Shown: in pieces, positions 23,037 through 36,867 of the stretch
Position numbering within the stretch: position 1 is the stretch's first letter
Layout: each line of letters begins with the position of its first letter
DNA from: Diphasiastrum complanatum
Lineage: Eukaryota > Streptophyta > Lycopodiopsida > Lycopodiales > Lycopodiaceae
NCBI GenBank assembly: GCA_029204225.1
Contig: CM055095.1
Coordinates: forward strand, 66,043,940 to 66,107,939
Reading direction: 5' to 3'
DNA: 64,000 nucleotides
Notes under the pieces: generated by a model
Database searches by the model: none
Told to the model about the DNA's origin: nothing
The model's input: the letters and a program-made list of their open reading frames with translations, nothing else
Program-made: the position numbers and the translations under genes

Positions 23037-23429
23037 CCAACAGGTATCCTTGCTCTTGCCACTGTTCAGAATAAGTTCAATGTGCAAACTAACTATATCC
23101 ATGTTGTTACATGACATTTGTATATATATATCCTAGAGTATCTAAAAACATTTGAAAACAATATTTGTCCAGCTCTAGATGAGTATCGAAAGAAGCTAGA
23201 CTCAATTAACATTTTTGATATTAATGAAGTTGTCCCTAGTCCTAATCCAACTCCTTCCAGATTCTCCAGTCAGATGTTATTTCCTGATCTGTGGGAAATC
23301 TACACAGATTGGAAAGCCAACTATTCTCATTATTTGGAAGAAGTTAAAGCAAATAATATACTTCACAAACATTTTCGCTTCATGTCTCTGGCCAAAGGGT
23401 GAAGCCGAGTCAATTTCGGGCCACAGAGA

Positions 23430-23800
23430 TGGATCCCAAAAGCTAATTGATCTAAAAGAAGTATATTTGTAAAGTATTCCAAAAAAAAACATTCTATGCA
23501 TGATTGTTAGCTCGTTGATTCTCCAATAGATTTTGGCTTGAAGTTAATTAAGGACATATGTTCTCAAACCTTTAAAGAAAGTGATAATATGATAAACATT
23601 CCTTATTACTTGTTCATTGGCTCTCTTATGTATGCTATGATTTAGACAAAATCTAGCCTACACCATTAGCACTCTCAACCAATACATGTCTCTTTTCCAA
23701 GTTTGTTTCATTGGAAGGCTTCGAAAAAAATACTCAAATATGTTCAAGGTTACTAAGCATGAAACCTTATCTACAATGGCAAGTTGCATATGCAAGATGA
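23430..23800 (+). pseudogene. Copia RT C-terminal fragment
   Basis: Frames with stops read DGSQKLIDLKEVYL, then SPIDFGLKLIKDIC, then INIPYYLFIGSLMYAMI and KKILKYVQG. This is the ordered end of a Copia RT. The catalytic YVDD part is absent. Confidence 0.75.
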
Positions 23801-24480
23801 AGGTAGCAAGCAAATCAACTTTACTACTATTGATGAGGATCTAGGTGGTTGTGATTATCTTTTGATGTGTTCTTCAAGTCCAATATCAAGTGAAGGTGAC
23901 AAAGATTCATGGTGGATTGATAGTGGAGCTAGTTCACACATGACTAGTCACAAGGAGTTCTTTACTTCTTTGGCCACTTATGATGGAGCCAAGAAAGTGA
24001 TTCACATGGCCAATGGTGGTAAGTGTGTGATTGAAGGTATTGGTTCAATTCCTATTTGTCTTTCTACTAATAGAAAAGCAAGACTTGATGGTGTTCTTTA
24101 TATTCCAACACTTTCAAAGAATTTGCTAAGTGTTGGTCAAATGATAGAGAAAGGATACATGGTAAAGTTTGGTGGCGATGCTTGTTTCATTACAAAGGAA
24201 GAAATCTTGGTTGCTAGAGGCAATAGACAAGGTAGATTTTTCAAGCTTGATGATTTTGTTATGGCTAACAAAAAGGATGGAATGGAAAAGGAAATTGGTC
24301 TCAACTTTTCAATGTTCCCTTTTAGCATCAATAATATTGGTGGACCTTATGCAAAGTCTAACAAGCTTCCTTATGCTAGATCTAGGTCAAGATACAATAT
24401 GCTTCTGGGAGATGTTCATCTTTGTGCTAACTTGGCTAGCTATGAGGATAATGATGGTTATTCATGGCAAGTGCAAGCAT
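23784..24480 (+). pseudogene. Copia protease / gag-pre-integrase fragment
   Basis: The frame from 23784 contains WWIDSGASSHMTSHKEFF, the Copia aspartic protease active site (DSGA). LDGVLYIPTLSKNLLSVGQM follows. It directly follows an RT tail, the reverse of normal gene order, so the joint near 23800 is a recombination between two Copia copies. The frame ends at 24491. Confidence 0.85.
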
Positions 24481-25297
24481 GCAAAAGGTAAGGAAAGAGC
24501 TACCTTCATCAGTGGAGGTGGTGAAGGTTCTTCCTTGGAAAAGGTTTTTGCTAATGATTTCTTTGATCATATGGAAAAAGATGTTGCTAGGTGCATGCAT
24601 GAAGGAGGTGGTTCTTCTACATTTTTTTTGTGATGCATCCAAGAAAGCCATTTGTGCAACAAGTGGAGTCACATGTCTTCATAAAGTAAGTATATCAAAT
24701 GGTTCTATCATGAGACTTGGTGAGGGAGATAGTCACAAGTCAAGAAGAAGAGAAGTATGTGAACAGTTCAAAATAGGATGTACTTTGAATGATGTCATTG
24801 TGAATGATAGTGAGGAAGAATCATTATCATATGAGTCATCACCTAAAACATTGAGTAGAAGTTCTTGTTTGAAAAAAGAGAGTACTTCAATCACCGTTAT
24901 ATTGAAGGTACTAATCATTTTTTTCATGGCTTCTAATGTTTTTGAGGTTTCTACTTCTTGTGATGCAATCATTAAGAGGGAGTCTTGTGGAGGAAAGGGC
25001 AATGGAAGATTGGTTCTTGGGAAGATCCCAGGCATGGATCTCACATCTCTTCATCAACTCAATGGATTCTATGATTATGAATTGATCACACATGATCAAG
25101 ATGGCAAAAGGTTGGTTGAAGAAGACTACATGGAGCAAATCGAGAGGCAATTTCTTCAAGGCAAGGGAGATGTCATTGGTGAGATTATTGAGGTTTTTTA
25201 TGGACTCAAGAGAGCTGGAATTATTAGATTTTATACTCATCTTCACCTACTCTACTTCATATTGGATGAAAATTTTGGAATCTATCTTTTGCTTTAA
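24464..25297 (+). CDS. Unrecognised open frame of 277 codons
   Basis: The frame is open for 834 bases downstream of the Copia protease. It contains hydrophobic stretches, a Ser/Glu-rich segment (NDSEEESLSYESSPKTLSRS) and no motif I recognise. It overlaps other open frames in this A/T-rich stretch, so it may be chance or decayed retroelement sequence. Confidence 0.25.
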   Translation: MASASMQKVRKELPSSVEVVKVLPWKRFLLMISLIIWKKMLLGACMKEVVLLHFFCDASKKAICATSGVTCLHKVSISNGSIMRLGEGDSHKSRRREVCEQFKIGCTLNDVIVNDSEEESLSYESSPKTLSRSSCLKKESTSITVILKVLIIFFMASNVFEVSTSCDAIIKRESCGGKGNGRLVLGKIPGMDLTSLHQLNGFYDYELITHDQDGKRLVEEDYMEQIERQFLQGKGDVIGEIIEVFYGLKRAGIIRFYTHLHLLYFILDENFGIYLLL

Positions 25298-25739
25298 GAT
25301 GGTGGCATTGTTTTCACTAACCTTTGTGGAAGATCGAGATCAAGCATTGATGAGATCTGTTTGTATCTATATCATATGTTTGAGAGGGAGTATTTTCAAA
25401 GGTTCAGGTCTGAAGATATTCATATCTTTGATGTTCAAGAGGAAGGTCAAGAGGTTGGTCTCAAAGGGCTTCTGCAACACAAAAGGAAAGGTGACAATTT
25501 GGAGATAGTCAAAAGCATCAAAGAAGGGCCAAATGGCAAAGATCTTTTGGATCTATTTTTTCAAGTGTTTTAAGACTCTTTTAGGTTCAAAGGAACATCA
25601 AGGAAGTAATTTTCAAGTTTACTTTCCTTGTTATATCTCATGTTTGAGCAATTTCATGTGGATGTGTGCAAATTGTCAAGATTGCCACAAACAAATCCAC
25701 GAACGGATGTTAATACTCAGTTATATTATCATAAAGAAC

Positions 25740-26551
25740 CCTTCAAGATGACAGAACCTGAAGCGCTGCAAACGAAAATGATCGTGAATATTCTGTCGGG
25801 CAAGATGGATATTACACTGGGAGAATTTCTTAAGCTGGTGTCGAAAGCCAAAGAAGTATTAGAAGAAAGATTAACTCAGATCAAACCAATAGTCCGTCAG
25901 AACCCACTTTTTTGTGCCAGGTTCGAAGCCTAGGAAAGTAAGCAACAAAATATCACCCTGCCGATACAACATAGACAATTTGGTAAAGAAGAAGCCGTGA
26001 TAGATGGAAGTTTCGAAGTTAACCTGATCTCCAAAAAGCTATGTGCAAAATGGGGAATTACAAAGATAAAGTCTGCCACTTTTGCCATAAAGTTATCTGA
26101 TTAAACGACAGTCGTCCTAAAGGGATGGTTGAAGATGTACTTGTCAAAATTGCTGGAGTGCATTACTTTTATAGTGATGGACTTACCTGACGCACCAAAT
26201 GTATATCGTGTCTTATTGGGCCGTCCATGGTTACGAGTTGCGCAAGTAATTCATAACTGGGGCATCGGAAAAATTACTTTCGAGAATCGTGAGCGTGCAG
26301 TCAAAGTTGATCCAATCACTTGGACTATCAAGCCAGTAGTCCAAAAAGGGGATGATGATTCATCAATAATGGATCATACTTGTGATCGACAAGTGAAGAC
26401 TTTAGGAGTTCGCTATGACTCTCAAATTGATAATGTCAATTGGAAGCAAGCTCTTGCAACAGTGGATTATACAACAAGCTATATGTGTCAACGAGATAAT
26501 CAATCCGAATTGAGTGACATTCCTTTACTAGATCAAAATTTGGATATGTAG
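25740..26551 (+). pseudogene. Ty3 aspartic protease region
   Basis: After a charged gag-like segment (LGEFLKLVSKAKEVLEERL) the frame reads VIDGSFEVNLISKKL, then MDLPDAPNVYRVLLGRPWLR. This matches the retropepsin fold of non-chromovirus Ty3 elements, whose C-terminal motif is LLGRPWL. The active-site triplet is degenerate (D-G-S in place of D-S/T-G) and stops occur at 25931 and 26102. The downstream acidic frame to 26780 is probably the linker before RT, which is missing. Confidence 0.65.
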
Positions 26552-26931
26552 ATCACTTTTCCATTGAATATGATGAATGTAGATATCAATAGATCCAATA
26601 ACAAATCTGATTGAAGATGAACTGATTCATGATAGTCATGCCTTGACTTACAATGAAGATGCAGAGCTTACAGATGAGCATATTCTCAATCATATGGATC
26701 CTATGAGATTTGGAGTCCGAGATATTCCTGATGAACCAACAATAAAACCACCAATCCTAACCATCTCAAAAGATTGATTATTTGATAAAGGAATAGAGAA
26801 GATCAAGGATGATTCTTCAAGCCAGAGTTCTCGCTGGAAATCACCATCAAGGAAGTCGTCACCTTTAGAGAAGAGCACATCTTCTAGAAAGTCATCACCT
26901 CCAAGCAAGATGATATGACATGCGAAATTCT

Positions 26932-27314
<383 letters not shown>

Positions 27315-27332
27315 CAAATTTAACTAATGCAA

Positions 27333-27658
27333 TGTATTCTACATGAAAAATGAAAAAAAATTTCTTTTTGGATTATCTCAATCCGAGCAATATTAAGAAA
27401 GTTATTGCCCTTCAAAGTTTTTTAGGCTAATTTCTTTTTTTCTTGGAGCTTGAAAAGGGTAGCACGCCGGTGTGCTACCAATTTAAGCTTTTAGTCTTTA
27501 ACTCAAATTGATAGCACGCCGGCGTGATACCCCTTTTAGATTTCAAGGGAAAAATATTTTCTAGTCTAAAAAACGTTGAACTGTCATAAATTTCTTACTA
27601 TTGCTCGGATTGAGATGGTCCAAATAGCAAAAGTGCTCCATTTTTTATGTAGAATACA
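27333..27658. mobile_element. 326-bp foldback (MITE-like) element with paired palindromes
   Basis: TGTATTCTACAT at 27333 is matched inversely at 27647-27658, and the inverted similarity continues almost to the centre (CTCAATCCGAGCAATA in both arms). Arms are about 147 bp with a loop near 27480-27509. Each arm ends in a near-palindrome around CACGCCGG: 27458-27479 and 27510-27531. No gene and no clear target duplication. The transcript would fold into one long hairpin. Confidence 0.75.
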
Positions 27659-27739
27659 CTCGTATAATCAAAGTTAGTTTTTATTAAATATAAAATGAGT
27701 ATATATAAGGCCTATATATCTGATAGCTTCGGCTGAGTT

Positions 27740-30205
27740 GATGACTTCGGTTGAGTCAGTTGCTCATGCCTGTGTAGAAATCTTGTGTATTTTTGCAAGT
27801 AAAGGCTCACCACAAGCTAAAAGCGCTTTGTGGGTAGAAACATTAAGTTTTTTTAGCTCCCTCTCAAAGCGTGGTAGCCTTGTGATTTGCAGGCTAGCTC
27901 TCTGCCTTCCAAACATTGCCTTATCCAAAGGCTTTGTAAAGATGTCGACCACCATCTGCTTGGTTGGAATAAAAACTGTCTACAACTCATTTCTCTCAAC
28001 CAGATCCCTGAGCAAATAATACTTAATAACAATGTGTTTCATTCTTGAGTGAAACACAAGATCCTTTGTCAGATGTATTGCAGATGTGTTGTCCACATAG
28101 ACACCGATGATGATGATTTCTCCATCTATGACCTTTACATAAACATTGTAATCGGTTATCAGGGGCTGAAAGTCCATAAATGCTTCTCTGCATTTTGTAG
28201 GCATAGTCAGAAAATGACTCATAGGTAAAACCTGGTGGCTGGTCCATATAGACTTCTTCCTTCAGATCACCATGCCAAAAGGTTGTCTTCTTGTCCACAA
28301 TATGTTGCCGCATAAGCAAACAATATGTGTATCGATGTATGCTTTACAACAGGAGAGAAGGTTTCAGTATAGTCGATGCCATACTTCTGTGAGAAACCTT
28401 TAGCAACAAGTCTGGCTTTGTATCTTGATACATTGTCATTTGGTCCATATTTGTATTTTCTCTTAGTTGGTACTGGTTCAAGAGTCCAGACCTTGTTTGC
28501 TTGCATGGAGCACATTTCTTCCTTTATTGCCTTTATCCATTTTTCCTTGTCGAGACTATCGATGGCTTCTTCATAAGTTTGTGGTTCACCACCGAATGCA
28601 CAAAACTCTTCGGTTGTCGAAGCTAAGTTGTCAGGCATGAATTCGACTAGTACTCTTCTTTCTCTTGTCAATCTCCTTGGATATTGAGCTGGCACTTCGA
28701 TGGCTTTTCCTTTGTCGAGTGTCTTGTCTTTGTTGATTGCAGAGCTGCTATGTGTAGCAGGTGTCTTGGGTACAGGCTGCATGTCAGGCTGTTCATCATA
28801 TGAACTGTCACTCAGTCCATCTGGAATTCGAACATCTTCATCTGGATGCTCAGGGTCCACTCTCTCTGTTGATGTCAGGTGGCAGGTTGTAGTAATACTT
28901 GCCAAGAACTTCGTAGCTAACTGGATTTTCGTTAGCCATTGTTCTTGCTTCATCGAATGTGACATCTCTGACAGTCTTTACCTGACTGGTCTTTGACATA
29001 TAGATCATGTAGTATGATGAATGAATATCATATCCTACAAGGTATCCTTGCTCAACTTTTTCATCCAGCTTCTTTCAAAGCTTGTCAAGTTTGTGTGCAT
29101 ATGCAACACATCCAAAGACACGTACATGAGTCAGATTAGACTTGTTACCCCACCACACTTCATGTGGAATAGTGTGAGGAATGTTTGATTTGCCTGTCAT
29201 GTTCTACAGGTAGGCAGATGTAGCTACTACTTCATCCCATAATGATCTTGATGCCTTTGAGTAGGGCATCACGCATCTTGCTGCCTCCATGAGAGTTGAG
29301 TACTTTCTCCTAGATACACCATTATGCTGTGGTGTATAGGCTGTTGTCTTCCTGTGAAGGATGTCTTGACTTGTACAGAAGTTAGCAAAACGGTTGGAGA
29401 TGTACTCTCCTCCTCTGTCGGTTCTGATATGCTTGACTTTCTTTTCTGTCCACTTCTCAGCCCAGTTCACATACTATGTGAGCTTATCAAGAGCTTCAAA
29501 TTTGTTGTGGATGAAGTAAACAACAACAAACTTACTGAAATCATCGATGAAGTGATGTAGTATCTTGATCCTCCCATAGAGAGTACGTCAAAGGGTCCAC
29601 AGATGTTAGAGTGTACCAATTCCAAGAGCTCTATTGCTTTGAAGGAATCTTTGGTGAAGGGTGTATGTGACATCTTGCCTTTGATTCATGCATTATAGGA
29701 TGTCGAACTGGTTGCTTCTTTGATGCTAACTCGTGTAATTGTTCCATGCTGGCTTGCTTTGTACAGAGTCATTGGGTTCATATGACACAATCTCCTTTGC
29801 CATAGAACATCCATCGACTCATGGACTTGATGAGCTTGCTCTGTCGGTAGGCATACCTTTAGATATAGGTTGTTTTTATGTCTTCCTTAAGTGATTAGTG
29901 TACTAGTGATGGCATCAACTACATTGCATGCTTCATTGGTGAATACCACATGCATGTCTACATCTGCTATCCTTGCAACTGATAGTAGATCCTTCTACAA
30001 TGCAGGCACATATAGGACATCGTTCAATCTTTGATCTCTGCCATTGGTGTTGAGCCATAGCATTCCAGTTCCACTCACTTCATGTCTTGATCCATCTCTA
30101 AGAATTATGTTGCAGTTGAATCAAGAACAACTTCTTGAAAGTCTGTTGTGTCGTCTTCGTAGTATAGGGTCTGAACGCTGGGATCAACCTCACCTTCACT
30201 TGCAT
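27740..30205 (-). pseudogene. Copia pol, minus strand, with deletion and frameshifts
   Basis: Reading right to left: protease/pre-integrase remnants (29700-30180), integrase (LVHSNICGPFDVLSMGG; then HIRTDRGGEYISNRFANF and TPQHNGVSRRKYSTL), RT start (EEMCSMQANKVWTLEPVP, then RYKARLVAKGFSQKYGIDY), a frameshift near 28290, then DLKEEVYMDQPPGF. Next comes GVYVD joined directly to NTSAIHLTKDLVFHSR of RNase H. The joint deletes the RT C-terminus and most of RNase H. The pol end reads VVDIFTKPLDKAMFGRQR near 27955. No LTR was recognised. Confidence 0.9.
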
Positions 30206-31330
<1,125 letters not shown>

Positions 31331-31332
31331 AC

Positions 31333-32137
31333 CTATCGGAATTCCTCGGTTGCCAATTTCTTGACTTTCTCAGCTATCACTGGCTTGATGGATTCTACCA
31401 GCTCTTGCTTCTGTGATATTATTGTTGGTTTGGTCGTGGGTGTGTCTACATACCTTGGGACTTTTGTCAAAATGTCTTGTTCCTCACTAGTTTCATAACC
31501 CGGTGACACTAGGATTTTTCGTTTATAGTGCATTTCTTCATTAGGTGGGTTGATCAACACAGGTGCATGTCGGTTTACATAAGAAAATGCCTCCTAGCTA
31601 ATTGTGAATTTCTCATCGGGCGATCTCAGCATGGATGATTAACTCTGCATTGTGCACAACAGGGTTCGAATGTTGATGGATCCCCTCAATGTGGACATTT
31701 GGCTCGACGATGTTTTCCTCCGCATCCATATACGTTGTCGCCTCTAAGTTGATCGGCATACACTGGTTATATATTCCCCTTAGGATCTTTCACAAAATAG
31801 ACTGGGAGGCTATTGTGGTCCTCCATTGAGTTCGGTGACATGCAAGATGATATAACCAAAACTTCCACCTTGCCACTTGTTGAAGAAACTCGTGATCGAG
31901 GATCTGCAGTTCCATCATGGCAGCATCCTTACAGAGATGTGCAAGTGACACATAGAATGCTAACTCTACTATTCTAGATCTGATTTTTTTGGGCAGTCCA
32001 ACATAGTATTTTGCCATGATGATCTGTTCAGGAATCAGACAATCCTTCACTAGATGGAAGATCCGATGGGTGTAGTCTCGGATTGTTTCATCAAGAAACT
32101 TCTTTAGTTTAGATAATCTTGCAATGGCGGTCTCCAT
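31333..32137 (-). pseudogene. Retrotransposon gag-like fragments
   Basis: The minus-strand frame 32137-31790 contains LSKLKKFLDETIRDYTHRIF and LPKKIRSRIVELAF, resembling the capsid helices of plant LTR-element gag. A second frame at 31560-31333 is Lys/Glu-rich. No zinc knuckle or protease is seen, so assignment to Ty3 rather than Copia is a guess. Confidence 0.4.
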
Positions 32138-32529
32138 AGCTCATCACTAGAATGTTGCAAAGTAGCTGGTTGGTGGATTGCTTCAAGGTCGAACAATGAT
32201 GCTAGTATTCCGACTCTCTTTTTCTTTTTCCTTTTTCTTTTTGAAATAGAAGAAGAAAAGGAAAGAATCAATATAAGATGGATCAGTATGGATGAGAATA
32301 AAAATAGAAATAGAAATGGATTTATCTAACAGAGACGAAAATAGAAGATGGAATAGAGATGGTACAGAAGAGTGATGTGTTAGAAATTGTAAACTCTTGC
32401 AACTTTGTCGTGGAGGTGACGAAGTGAAATGAAGTGAAGGTCGAAGGGCGAACATACCCCAAATGTCGAACATATCTCGAAGACCGGAAAACACGAAAAA
32501 CAAAGACGAAGAAAAACAATTCGCGTTGC

Positions 32530-33004
32530 CAACTGGTAGCTCGATGAGCGTGGTGTACTGTACTTCACACTCAGCTGAAAAAGTTAGCGATAATAGAGAA
32601 TAACTAACTAATTGATTAACATTGATTTATCTTGTAATTCTCTATTTAACTGTCTTATAATCTCCAACACAGTGGAGATGAATACACTTGTTGATCAACA
32701 CGAAAAAGTAGATTGATGAGAAGAGATAGAGAAAAAAATAGTGAGAATAGTTGTGTATGAAAGTTTGCCAATGAGCAGAACACAACGATTGAGCTGAGCG
32801 TCTGGCCGCCAACAAACGAGACATTGACCAACTCATTCAAAACTCAAAATAGATAATACAATTGCTCTCTTCTCCATCTCATTGTTCTCGTCGTCTTGAT
32901 TGCTCGAATCTTTTGTGTTCTGTGATCTGTAGTCGCTTGCTTAGGATCCTGAAAACTTCCGCGAAAGAAAACGAAACGAACGAGAATTAGAATCAGATTC
33001 GTGA
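32530..33004 (+). repeat. Probable 5' LTR of a plus-strand Copia
   Basis: The right end ...GATTCGTGACA at 33004 is fixed by the adjoining primer site. The left end is not resolved; TGTTAG near 32378 or TGGTGT near 32546 are candidates. There is no second copy. Confidence 0.5.
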
Positions 33005-33018
33005 CATGGTATCAGAGT
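33005..33018 (+). other. Primer binding site, initiator tRNA-Met type
   Basis: TGGTATCAGAGTCC immediately follows the LTR end and precedes a Copia gag start, matching the common plant Copia primer site with one or two late differences. Confidence 0.8.
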
Positions 33019-33073
33019 CCTCCCAAGTGATCATTTTATGATATCTGAACAGTGATTATCTAGGCAACACAAT

Positions 33074-34227
33074 ATGGCTACAACAATCCAGACGAGAATA
33101 GTAATCAATCTTGATGGCAAAGACTACAAAGTATAAAAATTCAAAATCAAAACACTTTTGAAGGGTGAAGGCATCTGGTCAGAACTCACAGACGTGTAGC
33201 CTTCAGAGGGAGACCCAAGGAGAGCTGAGTGGATCGAAAAAGATGAACGTGCAATGGCGATCATCGTTTCGTCCATCAACAAAGAAATACTCATGTAGAT
33301 TGAAGATTGTTAGTGCAGCTATGAAGCATGGGAAAGACTAAAGCAGAAGTACGAAGTGAGAAATGCCGCTTCAATGATGCATCTTCACAATTAGCTACAA
33401 TCCATACGATGGGATGGCAATCAGTTGGATCAGCATGTTGAGAAGAGTAGAACAGTTTTTGCTCGCTCGCTGCATCAGGGCAAGAACACCAGGTCTCAAC
33501 ACCACAATAGCTGATGTACTTCATGAAGTCCCTACCTACGTCCTAATAGCCATTGAGAATGCTCATACTGAGTCTACCAGATATGACATTTGAGAGAGCA
33601 ATCACTTTTGTCATTGATGAGAGATTGATGAGGGATGAAGGAGAAGAAAGCAATGATCAGGAGAAAGCTCTTTTCACGAAGGGAACGAAGATTCGACAAG
33701 GCGAACACAAAGCCTTCGAGCAGAGGCAACGACAACCAACAATCTTCAAGAGGATCGAGACTCTATAGCTACAAACACTGTCAGGTCAAGCAGAACTGCC
33801 AGGAGCACTCTACGTACCTTCACTAAGAAGAGACATGATATCAGTCTCCAAGATGGCAGATCTTGAAATTCGAGTTCTGTTCGATGGCAACATATGTCGG
33901 ATGATCGAGAAAACAACAAACAAGTTGCTGACAATTGGATGCAGAGAAGGTAATCTCTACCAAGTCAAGATAATCAGCAATTCTGATAGCATATTAAATG
34001 CATCAGAAAACGAAAATCAACTCTGGCTAAGAAGAATGTATCATCTGAACATGAGGAGCCTCTACGACATGAGCAAGAAAGACATAGTCACAGGTCTGAA
34101 AATATCCAGACCCGATACTAAGTTCTGCGAAGCCTGTCAGAAAGGAAAACAACATCGGAATCTATTCATGCACGAGGGAAAAAAGTGCGGGTTGCGACTC
34201 AGGGCGAGCTCCAACCAAGTCTCAGCC
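33074..34227 (+). pseudogene. Copia gag to pre-integrase, decayed
   Basis: ATG 33074 opens MATTIQTRIVINLDGKDY, a Copia gag start, with several later stops. A frame from 33553 continues gag (LPDMTFERAITFVIDERL). After a gap lacking the protease active site, LYVPSLRRDMISVSKM and LWLRRMYHLNMRSLYDM give the pre-integrase domain, with CEACQKGKQHR as its zinc motif. The element is cut at 34227 by the right-hand Copia fragment. Confidence 0.8.
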
Positions 34228-36034
34228 TAATGTAAGCAAGAGCAATTTAAAGCAAAGTGAAAATGATCAAAGAGGCTTCACACATGTGAACCACAACCTC
34301 ATCCTATTGTACAGGCAAAGACCAAAGAGAAAAGTACAAACACGAATCAAAGCATGAAAAGAGAGATATACACAAGCTTGATACAAAATTCTCAATATCT
34401 TTTTAAATTTTGCATATTTCTCACACTCCTCAAAAAATAACTTTATTAAACTATGAAAAACTATACATAACTTCAAAGATTGATTATGAATTAATAAACA
34501 CATCATTTGCAGATGCAAAAGTCTAATAATCAGGTAATACAACTGATGTTGATGCACTATCACCATTACCATGAAAATACTTTCTTGAAGTAAATTCATT
34601 TTCAAATGCTATGAAGAGCATTCCACCATACCATTGGTTCCTTCCATGCTTGAAGAAGATCATTGATCCCAAATTTCCTTCTCTTTGAAAATAGCTGCTC
34701 TTCTTTGAAGAGAACCCGAGGTGCCCTTTTTTTACCATAAAAGTAGAATTTGAATCTTTTACTTGCCTCCAATAGGTAGCCTCCTATTGATGCCATTTGT
34801 ACACAACGTGTACACTTGTGAAATGACTCTACAAAGTGATTTTGTGATTTTCAAAAAACTATATTTGAACACATCAAAAATCTAGAAAGATCTACAAAAG
34901 ACCCAGATGGCAAATTTTAAAACAATTTTTCAACAAAATCTAGTCATCTTGGAAAATAGACTTTGCCTAGATAACAAAGATTTAGGCTCACAAGAAGTGA
35001 ATCAAAACATACAAAAATAAGATCTAAATATCACTATTGGACTCACTCAGATCCAAAGACTCTAACCTTAATATTTGGATTGGATTTGATACGCTTTGAT
35101 ACCAATTTATGTCCTAGTTTTCCACCAATCTTGACTAGCTTGAACGATTTTAGAAAATTGACATCTAGAGATTTACCAAGATCTCAACCAAGATTGTACA
35201 CTCCAATATGGATTAGACACTCAATGAGATTACAACTTGACCCTCACACTCTCACAAAGAAAACTTGACTAGAATCAATTTGAGCTTCATACAATCATAT
35301 GTCAATTCTGGACACAAAAATTTGAGAATTTTGACTCCTACAAGCAATACAAGATCCATCCTCCTCTCTATGTTTTGATCTTTGATCAGACCTACAAACC
35401 ACTTTTTTTCCATCTTAAATTCAAATAAAAAATATTATATTTGACAATCCAATCTCGAGTCTACCCATAGATTTGAAATCCTTATAGATTTTTCTACACC
35501 TAGTGCAAGAAATATCATTAAAAATTTACAGACATGCTAATTTGAGATTAACTCAAAGAAATGGCCTCCTCTCTGATCCTGCATACTTCATCATGTGTGA
35601 GGAAGACACTTAAGTCTCAAAAACAATAATTGATCTCAAATTTCCAATTTTACCACTTGTTGGAAGCTTGGTCCTCCAAACCTAATTTCTCACCTCAAAA
35701 CCTACTAATTTTGGACTCAAATCTTGATCAGAGACTCATCCTTTTGTACTTGCTTTGATACCATGTTAAAAAATTACAAGTAGGACCATAAATGAATTCA
35801 TTCAATTCACAAGAGTGATCGGTTGCAGTACTATCAACAATTCTATCCAAATGCAAGCTAGAATTGATCCTATCTTGATATGTAAGAAAGGGCAATCTAA
35901 AACAAAGAGTAAATGATCAAAGAGGCTTACATGTGTGAACCAAAAACTATTGTACAAATAGAGACCAGAGAGAAAAGTACTAGAACTAATCATATCTTTA
36001 AGTTTATAAAGCTATATTTGACATATATCTCACA
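34228..36034 (-). mobile_element. Second internally deleted Copia, minus strand
   Basis: Partial LTR 34228-34425 matches LTR 35765-36034 (start TGTTAAAAAATTAC, end ATATCTCACA). A TGGTATCAAAGC primer site reads on the minus strand at 35753-35764, and a minus-strand polypurine GAGGAG adjoins the left LTR. Between them only a gag start survives, MASIGGYLLEASKRF near 34796, similar to the gag start at 21981. Integrase and RT are absent. The left LTR has lost its outer end. Confidence 0.8.
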
Positions 36035-36262
36035 AGTATTGTTTGTAGCACATTGTAGAGTAGCAATGTGATGTTTGCTTTTGATAATTGTCTAGTATGT
36101 GCATATGTAATTTTGCTCCTTTGTTGAATATTGTGCATGTTATTTCAATATCATGGGTGTTGAGTATTGTGGCCTTGTGGAGTAAATTTACAAATTTGGT
36201 CCAAATTTTTGCCATCCAAGACACTTTGCCAACAATTGATAAACCTCATAGTGTACTTGTAG

Positions 36263-36867
36263 TTGAAGAGTGTAGAATGTTCCATACAAAGGCTAGGATG
36301 GACTCCTTGTCATTGTAGGATGGAGATGAGAAGGCAAACGTCTCATTCAATGTCAAGAAGAAGACCAATGGAGCAAAGAAGAATCATCAAAGGAGGCCAA
36401 GGAGGAGGATGCACCATCAAGCTCAAAGGGCAAAGGCAAGAAAGACAAATCCAAGGGACACTTTGTGGAAAGAAGGGACACTTTGCATCAGAATGCTTCA
36501 AGAAGAAGAAGGCACAAGGAGACAAGCAAAGCAACATTGCACATCAAGAGGAGGATGAAGAAGAATTATCTTTAATGGCATCCATCTCAACACCGTCATC
36601 CAAATCCAACACAAGTGAAGCTTGGTGGATTGATAGTGGGGCTAGCTCCCACATGACTTTCCTAAAGGACTACTTCTCCACTCTACTCTCTTATAATTAT
36701 ATTAAAAAGTCTTTTTACAACTAGTGATCAAGAGTGTAGAACAAGTGGTGTAGGTACTATTCCATTGTACTTGGGATCATCTAAAAGGATGAATCTTGAA
36801 AATGTCCTTTATGTACCATCTATCACTAAGAATTTGTTGAGTGTTGATAATGGCCTTGATGTTAAGC
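36263..36867 (+). pseudogene. Host Copia of the nested stack, part 1: gag end and protease
   Basis: It contains half a zinc knuckle (CGKKGHFASECFKKKKAQ), then AWWIDSGASSHMTFLKDYF, the protease active site. After a frameshift comes NLENVLYVPSITKNLLSV. It is cut at 36872 by a Ty3 element, and the sense reading resumes at 41858. Confidence 0.85.

Noticed and set aside
33005-33018. tRNA gene signal at TGGTATCAGAG sites (also 22738, 35753, 46372, 54183)
   Set aside because: Each is a short match beside an LTR end, that is, a primer binding site; no cloverleaf surrounds them.
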